From Caulobacteraceae bacterium (GTDB lineage: Bacteria > Pseudomonadota > Alphaproteobacteria > Caulobacterales > Caulobacteraceae): a stretch of 7,081 bases of DNA. The notes below the pieces were generated by a model. The model saw nothing but the letters and a program-made list of their open reading frames with translations, ran no database searches and was not told the origin of the DNA. The stretch covers positions 1 through 7,081 of the forward strand of contig JAQGII010000512.1 of assembly GCA_028291305.1 (NCBI GenBank). Reading direction: 5' to 3'. A program made the translations under genes and the position numbers. Within the stretch, counting starts at the first letter, position 1. Every line of letters starts with the position of its first letter. Positions 1 to 5,317 of the stretch are shown here, piece after piece.

Positions 1-211
1 TGAGCTTGGCGCCCTTGGCGGGCGCCGGGGCGCGGCCGGCGACGACCGAGGCGATGCGACCGTCCTTGACGACCACGGCGCCCTTTTCGATCACCTGTCC
101 GTCGCCGACGACGATGCGGGCGTTGGCGATGACCAGATTCTGCGCCGGCGCGTCCGTGGCGGCGAGGCCGGCGGACAGGGCTATCGATAGGACTGCGATC
201 AGACGGTTCAT
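1..211 (-). CDS. Secreted amidohydrolase, N-terminal fragment (cut by window edge)
   Basis: Only the first 70 residues lie in the window; the gene continues beyond base 1. The product starts MNRLIAVLSIALSAGLAA, a typical Sec signal peptide, with likely cleavage after APA (about residue 23). It then reads NLVIANARIVVGDGQ...GAVVVKDGRIASV. This is the N-terminal beta-sandwich signature of the metal-dependent amidohydrolase superfamily (imidazolonepropionase, dihydroorotase and prolidase-like exported enzymes): an 'ANARIV.G.G' strand followed by 'V.V.DGRI..V'. The metal-binding HxH motif would lie further downstream and cannot be seen, so activity and substrate are unknown. The start ATG overlaps the TGA of the upstream gene (ATGA, 211-208), and a weak AAGG lies just upstream. 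Translation is therefore probably coupled to the preceding secreted protein. The family call is fairly firm; the subfamily is not determinable. Confidence 0.8.
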   Translation of the reverse strand, partial: MNRLIAVLSIALSAGLAATDAPAQNLVIANARIVVGDGQVIEKGAVVVKDGRIASVVAGRAPAPAKGAKL

Positions 212-1143
212 GGCTGCGGCGCCTTGGCCAGGGCCTTGGGATCCTTGTACCCAGGCTCGCCCGGCAGGACGAAGGTCGAGGTCCCGTCGGCGGTCTTCAC
301 GACGTTGTTGTTCTCGCTGCACGACCACATGTTGACCCGCAGCGTCGGCGGGTTCGTCACGCGGTGGTAGCTGTGGACAGTGGTCCAGGGACGGGTGAGC
401 GAGCCGGGATCATAGACGGTGATCCGGTCCTCGATCCGGTCGGGCCCCGTGCGGCGGAGCTCCTCCACGGTGGTGACCTGGTCGGTGTAGTCCGGCTGCT
501 GGCGTTGGTACTGGCCGTCCTTCAGGTTGTTGGTGTGCACCACCAGGGTGTCGCCGTCCCAGAAGCCGACCGAGTCACCCTCCCACAAGGGATAGGCCTC
601 GTCGTCGGGCACGTGGCTGCGGCCATCGGTGTAGATGCGGCGGATCTCGCTCTGCTGCTCGGTGGACAGCCACACCTGCTCGGGCCGCACGATGAACTCG
701 CGTGGGCGCGGCTCGGTCAGCCAACGGGGGAAGCCGGCCGGCAGGCAGTAGGACAGGTTGTCCCACTCGACGCCCTTTTTGTAGTCCTCCATCTTCTTCT
801 TGAACTTGGCCATGTACTCGGCGTTGAGGGGAGCCGAGGGCGGCCCGTCGGGGTTCTCGTCGAGGTCGAAGGCGTAGCCCCAGCCCTTGAGGCGGCGGTC
901 GCCCTCCCACAGCCCGGTCCAGTCCGGCAGCTGGGCGAAGGTCTTCTTGATCCCGCCGTGGGCCTTGGCCTTGAGCGCCTGGTAGTGCTCCCACGAGGTC
1001 TTGTAGGTCGGCGCGGTCGTGCTGAAGTAGAGCTTGCCGCCGCCTTCCCGCAGAGACGGGGCCTGGGCCCAGCCGGCGGCCGGGATCGCGACGGCCAGAG
1101 CGATGGCGCCGGCCGCGAGGGCGCCGCGAAGGTTCCTGGGCAT
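208..1143 (-). CDS. Secreted protein of an uncharacterised family (WEGDTLVV-type)
   Basis: A 311-residue protein with a clear signal peptide (residues 1 to about 28, ending GWAQA). The mature part contains DWTGLWE (74-80), CLPAGFPR (133-140), a strand-rich stretch with RRIYTDGRSH (168-177), WEGDSVGFWDGDTLVV (187-202) and ITVYDPGSLTRPWT (241-254). I recognise this motif order from a widespread family of secreted hypothetical proteins in Proteobacteria and Acidobacteria that often sit beside amidohydrolases or TonB receptors. I know of no established function. Two cysteines (C133, C275) could form a disulfide. An in-frame upstream ATG at 1248 would add 35 residues. I chose 1143 because it gives a signal peptide at the N-terminus and has AGAGGA about 9 bases upstream, and because the extension runs through the regulatory element at 1216-1228. 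The stop overlaps the amidohydrolase start, so the two genes are probably one transcript. Confidence 0.82.
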   Translation of the reverse strand: MPRNLRGALAAGAIALAVAIPAAGWAQAPSLREGGGKLYFSTTAPTYKTSWEHYQALKAKAHGGIKKTFAQLPDWTGLWEGDRRLKGWGYAFDLDENPDGPPSAPLNAEYMAKFKKKMEDYKKGVEWDNLSYCLPAGFPRWLTEPRPREFIVRPEQVWLSTEQQSEIRRIYTDGRSHVPDDEAYPLWEGDSVGFWDGDTLVVHTNNLKDGQYQRQQPDYTDQVTTVEELRRTGPDRIEDRITVYDPGSLTRPWTTVHSYHRVTNPPTLRVNMWSCSENNNVVKTADGTSTFVLPGEPGYKDPKALAKAPQP

Positions 1144-1279
1144 GGGTCCGTTTCCTCTGTCGCCGCCTCGATGCGGGCCGCTGAACAGGACCATCAAAGT
1201 CCGCGGGCGCAGGCGCGTCCTGCACAAAGCCGCGCTGGGTTTCTGCAAGAACGCGCGCCGCCGCGGGTCTTCCAGCGGG
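1144..1279 (-). promoter_or_regulatory. Intergenic region upstream of the secreted protein/amidohydrolase pair
   Basis: These 136 bases separate the end of the downstream DUF6644 paralog from the secreted-protein start. Read on the minus strand they contain TGCAGAAACC (1247-1238), a 9-base spacer, TTTGTGCAGGACG (1228-1216), and a ribosome site AGAGGA (1158-1153). The first two elements form an imperfect inverted pair around TGCA cores 23 bases apart. I see no convincing -35/-10 pair and no U-tract terminator. The shared element suggests that this pair has its own regulated promoter rather than depending only on read-through from the DUF6644 genes. Confidence 0.45.
1216..1228 (-). promoter_or_regulatory. 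Operator-like element copy 1 (TTTGTGCAGGACG)
   Basis: On the minus strand this reads TTTGTGCAGGACG. It is identical over 13 bases to the copy upstream of the tannase at 2406-2418 and shares the GTGCAGGAC core with the copy at 2349-2357. The core ends 73 bases before the start codon of the secreted protein. The binding factor is unknown, and the role is inferred only from recurrence, position and orientation. Confidence 0.45.
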
Positions 1280-1786
1280 CTAGAAGGGCGAGGCGCTGAA
1301 GGTCCAGCCGACCCAGCGGCCGGCGACGATCACACCGATCCAGAGGGCCAGCGACAGGAAGCCCGCCAGCTTGGCCCGGGCGGGCGGCGCGACGGCGCGG
1401 TCCCAGGCGTCGACCCCGCGCCAGACGCCGAAATGGAACAGCGCCATGTTGCATCCCGCCGCCAGCATCAGCGCCATCTTCAGCTGGAACTGGGCGTTGA
1501 CGGCATAGGCCCCGGCCTGGCCGCTCATCAGCAGCGACCCGCTGACCACCGCGACGGCGAAGGCGGTCCAGGTCCACGGCAGGACTTCGTCGCTCAGCCG
1601 CGTGACCGGCTGTGACAGGGAGGCGGCGCCCAGCAGGCGCAGGTCCATCATGCAGATGGAGCCGAACACCAGCATGACCGCCGACACATGCACCGCTTCC
1701 AGCACGGGGAAGGCGAGGGCGTCCTCGCGCACCCAGGCCGCTACCCCGGTCTGTTCGACGAGCCTGAACGGATTGAACCCGGCCAT
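1280..1786 (-). CDS. DUF6644-like four-helix membrane protein (paralog A)
   Basis: A 168-residue integral inner-membrane protein with four hydrophobic helices at about 24-52, 70-91, 98-120 and 138-161. It resembles the uncharacterised DUF6644 family. Helix 1 contains FPVLEAVHVSAVMLVFG with H33; helix 3 contains FQLKMAL (K103) and ends in NMALFH (H118). H33 and H118 could in principle ligate a haem or metal across the bilayer, as in small cytochrome b-type proteins, but no such function is established. It aligns end to end with the upstream gene at 1788-2294: both are 168 residues with matching PW.W, FQ(L/I)K and AGR motifs, so the pair is a tandem duplication. The start lies one base after the upstream stop (TGACATG) with no good Shine-Dalgarno sequence, implying translational coupling. 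Confidence 0.8.
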   Translation of the reverse strand: MAGFNPFRLVEQTGVAAWVREDALAFPVLEAVHVSAVMLVFGSICMMDLRLLGAASLSQPVTRLSDEVLPWTWTAFAVAVVSGSLLMSGQAGAYAVNAQFQLKMALMLAAGCNMALFHFGVWRGVDAWDRAVAPPARAKLAGFLSLALWIGVIVAGRWVGWTFSASPF

Positions 1787-1787
1787 G

Positions 1788-2294
1788 TCAGTACCGGGGT
1801 TCGAAGAAGGCGGTGGAATAGGCCAGCAGCCGGCCGGCGAACACCGTCGCCAGCCACAGCAGGAAGCACAGCGGCCCGAGCATCGCCGCCGCCGCCCGCC
1901 GCCTGGGGTTCACGGTCCAGAAGCCGGCGTCGCGCGCCAGGGACAGCTGCAGGCCGCCGGTGACCAGGGCCGCGCTGAGCAGGGCGGCCAGCTTGATCTG
2001 GAACATCGGGTTGTCCAGGCCGCGGCGGCCGGCGCCGGTCAGCAGGACGAGGCCGGTGCTGACCGCCACGGCCAGCGCGCCCCACACCCACGGCGCGAAC
2101 CGGCGAGCCGCTTCGGCCGCCGCGTCCGGAGACGAGGCCCGGGCGACCCGGACGCAGATCATCCCGACCGAAAACAGGACCAGGCCGTCGGCCAGGATGT
2201 GGGCGGATTCCAGCAGCGCCTTGAACCACACCACATCGCGTACGATGGCCGCCGGCGGCGTCGCCGCAAACCAGACCTGGATCGCGTGGAACAT
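1788..2294 (-). CDS. DUF6644-like four-helix membrane protein (paralog B)
   Basis: A 168-residue integral membrane protein with helices at about 25-52, 68-88, 97-119 and 137-158. It is the first gene of a two-gene unit with its paralog. It shares LLESAHILADGLVLFSVG (H32, equivalent to H33 of the paralog), APWVWGALAVAV, MFQIKLAA (K101) and FAGRLLAY. The second intramembrane histidine of the paralog (H118) is not present here; the corresponding stretch reads GLQLSLARD. The two copies may therefore have diverged in function or work as a heterodimer. The start is well supported by AAGGGGGG (2305-2298) immediately upstream. The promoter should lie in the divergent region 2295-2481, which carries a GTGCAGGAC element 54 bases upstream of this start. 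Molecular function is unknown. Confidence 0.82.
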   Translation of the reverse strand: MFHAIQVWFAATPPAAIVRDVVWFKALLESAHILADGLVLFSVGMICVRVARASSPDAAAEAARRFAPWVWGALAVAVSTGLVLLTGAGRRGLDNPMFQIKLAALLSAALVTGGLQLSLARDAGFWTVNPRRRAAAAMLGPLCFLLWLATVFAGRLLAYSTAFFEPRY

Positions 2295-2297
2295 CGG

Positions 2298-2305
2298 CCC
2301 CCCTT
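2298..2305 (-). promoter_or_regulatory. Strong ribosome binding site for DUF6644 paralog B
   Basis: On the minus strand this reads AAGGGGGG, three bases before ATG at 2294. It fixes that start and is the only strong Shine-Dalgarno sequence of the two-gene unit. Confidence 0.6.
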
Positions 2306-2348
2306 CGCATTCCGCCAGGGCCTAGACAGGATGCAATTGCGACCGGAG

Positions 2349-2357
2349 GTCCTGCAC
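2349..2357 (-). promoter_or_regulatory. Operator-like element copy 2 (GTGCAGGAC)
   Basis: Reads GTGCAGGAC on the minus strand, preceded by ATC. It lies 54 bases upstream of the DUF6644 paralog B start, in the same orientation to its gene as the other two copies. A second TCGTGCA lies about two helical turns upstream (TGCA cores at 2353-2356 and 2374-2377, 21 bases apart). Confidence 0.45.
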
Positions 2358-2373
2358 GATGCCGTCGATCTTA

Positions 2374-2413
2374 TGCACGAAACCGGCGCCCGCCCGGCCG
2401 CTCGGTTTGTGCA
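2374..2413. repeat. Inverted repeat, 11-base arms with one bulged base
   Basis: TGCACGAAACCG (2374-2385) pairs with CGGTTTGTGCA (2403-2413); the only irregularity is one extra G in the left arm. The 17-base loop is almost pure G/C. No U-tract follows, so a terminator is unlikely. It may be a dimeric-regulator operator, or a structure in the 5' leader of the tannase transcript if transcription begins upstream of it. Confidence 0.55.
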
Positions 2414-2418
2414 GGACG
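2406..2418 (+). promoter_or_regulatory. Operator-like element copy 3 (TTTGTGCAGGACG)
   Basis: Identical over 13 bases to the element upstream of the secreted protein (1228-1216, minus strand). The GTGCAGGAC core ends 64 bases before the tannase start chosen here. It overlaps the right arm of the inverted repeat 2374-2413. Confidence 0.45.
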
Positions 2419-2469
2419 GACGGCCGCGGGTGCGCTTTGCTGCAGGTAAGCGGCGCAGGCCGCGACCTG

Positions 2470-2474
2470 GGAGG
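2470..2474 (+). promoter_or_regulatory. Ribosome binding site deciding the tannase start
   Basis: GGAGG lies 7 bases before ATG 2482 and 4 bases before ATG 2479. The tandem ATGATG leaves a one-residue ambiguity; 2482 has the better spacing. The same site argues against the far upstream in-frame ATG at 2359. Confidence 0.65.
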
Positions 2475-2481
2475 ATCGATG

Positions 2482-4095
2482 ATGCCGCGCCGACTGTCGC
2501 CCCTGCGCCTTGCTCTTCTGCTCCTCGCGCCGCTGGCCCTGCCCGCTGCGGCCCATGCGGCGGTCGACGCCGCCGGCTGCGCGGCCCTGGCCGAGGCCAA
2601 GGTCGCGGCATCTGCCATCGGCCTGCCCACCAGGGGCGCGGCGGCGACGGGGGCCAGCCTGACCGAGGATCCGGTCAACGGCCGCTTCTGCAAGGTCCTC
2701 GGCGTGATCCGTCCGGTGGACCCGGCGGCGCCGGACATCCGCTTCCAGGTCAACCTGCCGGCGGACTGGAACCGCAAGGCGCTGCAGATCGGCGGCGGCG
2801 GCTATGACGGCGTCCTGGTCAACGCCGAGGCCGCGCGGTTTCCCGCGCCGAACAAGCCCTCGCCGCTCAGGCAGGGCTACGCCACCTTCGGCAGCGATTC
2901 CGGACACGTCACCCCGCCCGGCGAGGACGCCGCGGCCTTCGCCGCCAACGCCGAAGCCCTGCAGAACTTTGCCGGCGACCAGCTGAAAAAGACGCACGAC
3001 GTGGCCCTGGCCCTGATCCGGCGCGCCTATGGCGCGGCGCCCCGGCGCACCTATTTCCAGGGCAATTCCCAGGGCGGCCACGAGGGCTTCATCGTCGTGC
3101 AGCGCTGGCCGCAGGACTACGACGGGGTCGTCGCCATCCATCCGGTCTACGACTTCGTCGCCCTGCAGACCGACGGCGTGCTGGTGGGCCAGGCGGTCTA
3201 CAACCGGCCGGGAGCCTGGCTGTCGCCGGACAAGGTCGCGCTGGTGTCCGGCAAGGTGCTGGCGGCGTGCGATGCCCTGGACGGCCTGAAGGACGGCCTG
3301 ATCGGCAATGTGCGCGCCTGCGACAAGGCCTTCGATCCGGCCGCCCTGCGTTGCGCGAACGGCGCGGATACGGGACCGGACTGTCTGTCCGACGCCCAGG
3401 TCCAGGCGCTGCGGACCCTGGGCGCGCCCATGCCGCTGCGGGTCAGGCTCGCCGGCGGCGTCGACCGCTTCGGCCAGTGGCCGGTGCTGGAGGGCGCATC
3501 GATGGGCGCGCGCTTCACCCCCTTCGGCAGGACCGCCGCCAAGCCGCGGCCGCCCGGCGCCAACGACTCCTTCCTGCACATGATGGGCGACCAGATGGTG
3601 CGCCACATGGTGGTGCGCGACGTCGCCTATGACACCCTGGCCTTCGACCCGGCCGCCCACGCCGCGCAGCTGCAGGCTCTGTCGCGGCGGATGGACGCCA
3701 GCGACCCCGACATCTCCGCCTTCCAGAAGCGGGGCGGCAAGCTGCTGCTGATGCACGGGACGGTGGACATGGCGGTGACGCCCTACAACACCATCGCCTA
3801 CTACGAGCAGCTGAAGGGCCGCTTCGGAGAGGCCGGCCTGCACCGGTTTGTGCGCTTCTATGTGGCGCCGGGCTTCGGCCACGGCGACGGCGCCTTCCAG
3901 GTCGGCTGGGATTCCCTGGGCGCGCTGGACGCGTGGGTCGATCGGGGCGTCGATCCGGGGCCGCAGGTGGCGGTCGACACCGCCAAGGCCACGGCGGGGC
4001 GCGGTCGGCCGCTGTGCGAATATCCCGCCTATCCCAGATATGCCGGCGCGGGCGACCCGAACGCGGCTTCGAGCTTCACCTGCGCGATGCCCTGA
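2482..4095 (+). CDS. Secreted tannase/feruloyl esterase family hydrolase
   Basis: A 537-residue protein, normal length for the tannase/feruloyl esterase family, which cleaves esters of gallic or hydroxycinnamic acids and related compounds. It has a signal peptide of about 26 residues ending AAAHA. Family landmarks in order are IGGGGYDGVL, GYATFGSDSGH, the nucleophile motif GNSQGG (Ser196), the calcium-binding lid motif CDALDGLKDGL (263-273), HGTVDMAVTP (Asp429), APGFGHGDG (His467) and the C-terminal RPLCEYP...FTCAMP. The Ser-Asp-His triad is complete. Unusually, the residue before Ser196 is Asn and the residue after His467 is Gly, where the family normally has two cysteines joined by a disulfide (CS-D-HC motif). 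Eight cysteines remain, an even number. The natural substrate cannot be read from sequence. The gene is divergent from the DUF6644 pair and shares the GTGCAGGAC element with it; its stop is 7 bases from the convergent permease stop. ATG 2479 is an equally readable start. Confidence 0.9.
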   Translation: MPRRLSPLRLALLLLAPLALPAAAHAAVDAAGCAALAEAKVAASAIGLPTRGAAATGASLTEDPVNGRFCKVLGVIRPVDPAAPDIRFQVNLPADWNRKALQIGGGGYDGVLVNAEAARFPAPNKPSPLRQGYATFGSDSGHVTPPGEDAAAFAANAEALQNFAGDQLKKTHDVALALIRRAYGAAPRRTYFQGNSQGGHEGFIVVQRWPQDYDGVVAIHPVYDFVALQTDGVLVGQAVYNRPGAWLSPDKVALVSGKVLAACDALDGLKDGLIGNVRACDKAFDPAALRCANGADTGPDCLSDAQVQALRTLGAPMPLRVRLAGGVDRFGQWPVLEGASMGARFTPFGRTAAKPRPPGANDSFLHMMGDQMVRHMVVRDVAYDTLAFDPAAHAAQLQALSRRMDASDPDISAFQKRGGKLLLMHGTVDMAVTPYNTIAYYEQLKGRFGEAGLHRFVRFYVAPGFGHGDGAFQVGWDSLGALDAWVDRGVDPGPQVAVDTAKATAGRGRPLCEYPAYPRYAGAGDPNAASSFTCAMP

Positions 4096-4099
4096 GGAT

Positions 4100-4109
4100 C
4101 GCCTAGGCG
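4100..4109. repeat. Palindrome CGCCTAGGCG at the convergent gene ends
   Basis: A perfect 10-base palindrome that includes the TAG stop of the minus-strand permease gene. Only 7 bases (4096-4102) separate the two convergent stops. There is no loop and no T-run, so I do not call it a terminator. Confidence 0.3.
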
Positions 4110-5317
4110 TAGCTGCGCGTCACGAACCAGAAGACGCCGAGGCCCAGGAGATAGGCGCAGGCGAGGTCGACGACGACGGGGCGCGGCGGAGCGGCCCTGG
4201 CCTTGACCAGCAGGGCGGTGATGCCGAGCAGGCTCAGCACCAGGGTCACCTGGCCGATCTCGACCCCGATGTTGAAACCGACCAGCAGCTCGGCGAGGCG
4301 GCCGACCGGCAGCCGCATCTCGAGCAGGTCCGAGGCGAAGCCGAAGCCGTGGATCAGGCCGAACACCAGCGTCACCACCAGGCGCAGGCGGCCGGCGTCG
4401 CGCAGATGGCCGGAGATCATCAGGTAGTTGGCGCTGAACAGGCCCGCGCCCAGCAGCAGCAGCGCGGGCAGGCCGCCCAGCCCGAACAGCTTGAGCACGG
4501 CCATGACCAGCAGCAGGCCGCCCAGGGCGATAGCCACCGCCGCCGGCCTGCGGGTCGCGACCGCCAGGTTCTCGGCGCCGATCAGGGCGATGGTCAGGGC
4601 CACCAGGGCGTCGATGTATTCGCCGTGTGGCCGCACCAGGCCCGTCACCGCAAGGGCCAGGGTCAGGGAGTGGCCGATGGTGAAGCCGGTGACGACGAAC
4701 AGCAGATCCTTCAGCCGGCGCGAGATCAGCACCAGGCCCACCAGGAAGGACATGTGGTCCACCCCGGTAAAGATGTGCATGACGCCCAGCCGCACATATT
4801 CGAAGAAGCTGGCGTTCTGCAGCTCGTTGGCGCGTCCGCCCGACAGGTCGAGGGTCTGCTGGTCCTTGGTCAGCAACTGCTCGATGAAGTCGCCCTTTTC
4901 GGTCTGCACCTGGGCGAAGTTCACGTGGGTCGGCACGAGGTCGAAGAAGGCCGAGGAATGCAGTTCGATCGGTGCGCCTGGCGGGCACTGGAAGGCGAAC
5001 TCGAAGCGGCGGAAGCCCGTCTGGGCGGTGGTGGGGGTGGCGTCCTCGGTTCGGCGGCAGGCCTTGCCCTGGCTGAGCGCGGCCACGTGCGCGGCGAGGT
5101 AGTTGCCGGCCCGCTGGTCGCTGACCGGCCCGCCTGTGCCCAGGCGTTTGATCTCCTGCTCCGGCGCGGTGAAGGTCAGGCGCACCGTCCCGCCGGTCAC
5201 CTGCCAGGACGAGTGGGTCTCGCTCTTGGTGTGGGCCGCGGCGGGCGCGGTCATCGTCAGGCAGGTGGCCAGCGCCAGCAAGGCTCGCCACACGCCGGCG
5301 CCGGGTTGGCGGTTCAT
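4103..5317 (-). CDS. HupE/UreJ-type membrane protein with periplasmic domain (putative metal permease)
   Basis: A 404-residue protein with a signal peptide (1-28, ending PAAA), a periplasmic domain of about 145 residues, then a membrane domain of about 7 helices from residue 172 on. The membrane part carries the HupE/UreJ signature H-x5-DH as HIFTGVDH (H181, D187, H188), followed by FTIGHSLTL (H216), LIGAEN (E249), GLIHGFGFA (H323) and NIGVEIGQ (E353). HupE and UreJ proteins are nickel permeases tied to hydrogenase or urease. This longer form, with an extracytoplasmic domain (HupE/UreJ_2 type), has no firmly known substrate, and no hydrogenase or urease gene is visible here. Predicted cleavage leaves His29 as the mature N-terminus, followed by another His (HTKSETH). 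C87 and C111 could form a disulfide. The start overlaps the upstream stop by ATGA (5317-5314), so it is the last gene of a three-gene operon. Confidence 0.87.
   Translation of the reverse strand: MNRQPGAGVWRALLALATCLTMTAPAAAHTKSETHSSWQVTGGTVRLTFTAPEQEIKRLGTGGPVSDQRAGNYLAAHVAALSQGKACRRTEDATPTTAQTGFRRFEFAFQCPPGAPIELHSSAFFDLVPTHVNFAQVQTEKGDFIEQLLTKDQQTLDLSGGRANELQNASFFEYVRLGVMHIFTGVDHMSFLVGLVLISRRLKDLLFVVTGFTIGHSLTLALAVTGLVRPHGEYIDALVALTIALIGAENLAVATRRPAAVAIALGGLLLVMAVLKLFGLGGLPALLLLGAGLFSANYLMISGHLRDAGRLRLVVTLVFGLIHGFGFASDLLEMRLPVGRLAELLVGFNIGVEIGQVTLVLSLLGITALLVKARAAPPRPVVVDLACAYLLGLGVFWFVTRSYA

Larger units (their letters stand above)
2295..2481. promoter_or_regulatory. Divergent promoter/operator region between DUF6644 pair and tannase
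   Basis: This is a 187-base gap between divergently read genes. It contains GTCCTGCAC (2349-2357) and GTGCAGGAC (2409-2417), perfect 9-base inverted copies, one facing each gene. A third TGCAC site (2374-2379) lies between them. The outer copy lies 54 bases from the minus-strand start and 64 bases from the plus-strand start. A near match, TTTGCTGCAGG, follows at 2437-2447. The palindrome GCAATTGC is at 2333-2340. I find no clean sigma-70 hexamer pair on either strand. The symmetry suggests one regulator controlling both directions. Confidence 0.55.

Noticed and set aside
1144..1248. N-terminal extension of the secreted protein from the ATG at 1248
   Set aside because: It would bury the signal peptide behind 35 basic residues, has no better ribosome site and would run through the shared upstream element. 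ATG 1143 with AGAGGA is preferred.
364..1299. Plus-strand open frame of 311 codons antisense to the secreted protein
   Set aside because: No signal, domain or ribosome site. The opposite strand carries a coherent secreted protein with a signal peptide.
2359..2481. N-terminal extension of the tannase from the ATG at 2359
   Set aside because: It displaces the signal peptide by 41 residues and overlaps the inverted repeat and operator-like element. GGAGG is correctly placed for ATG 2482 (or 2479).
2371..3882. Minus-strand open frame of 503 codons antisense to the tannase
   Set aside because: No recognisable domain and a biased R/G/V/H composition. It is the mirror of the strongly supported tannase frame.
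4096..4109. Intrinsic terminator between the convergent genes
   Set aside because: Only 7 bases separate the stops, and the palindrome CGCCTAGGCG has no loop and no T-run on either side.
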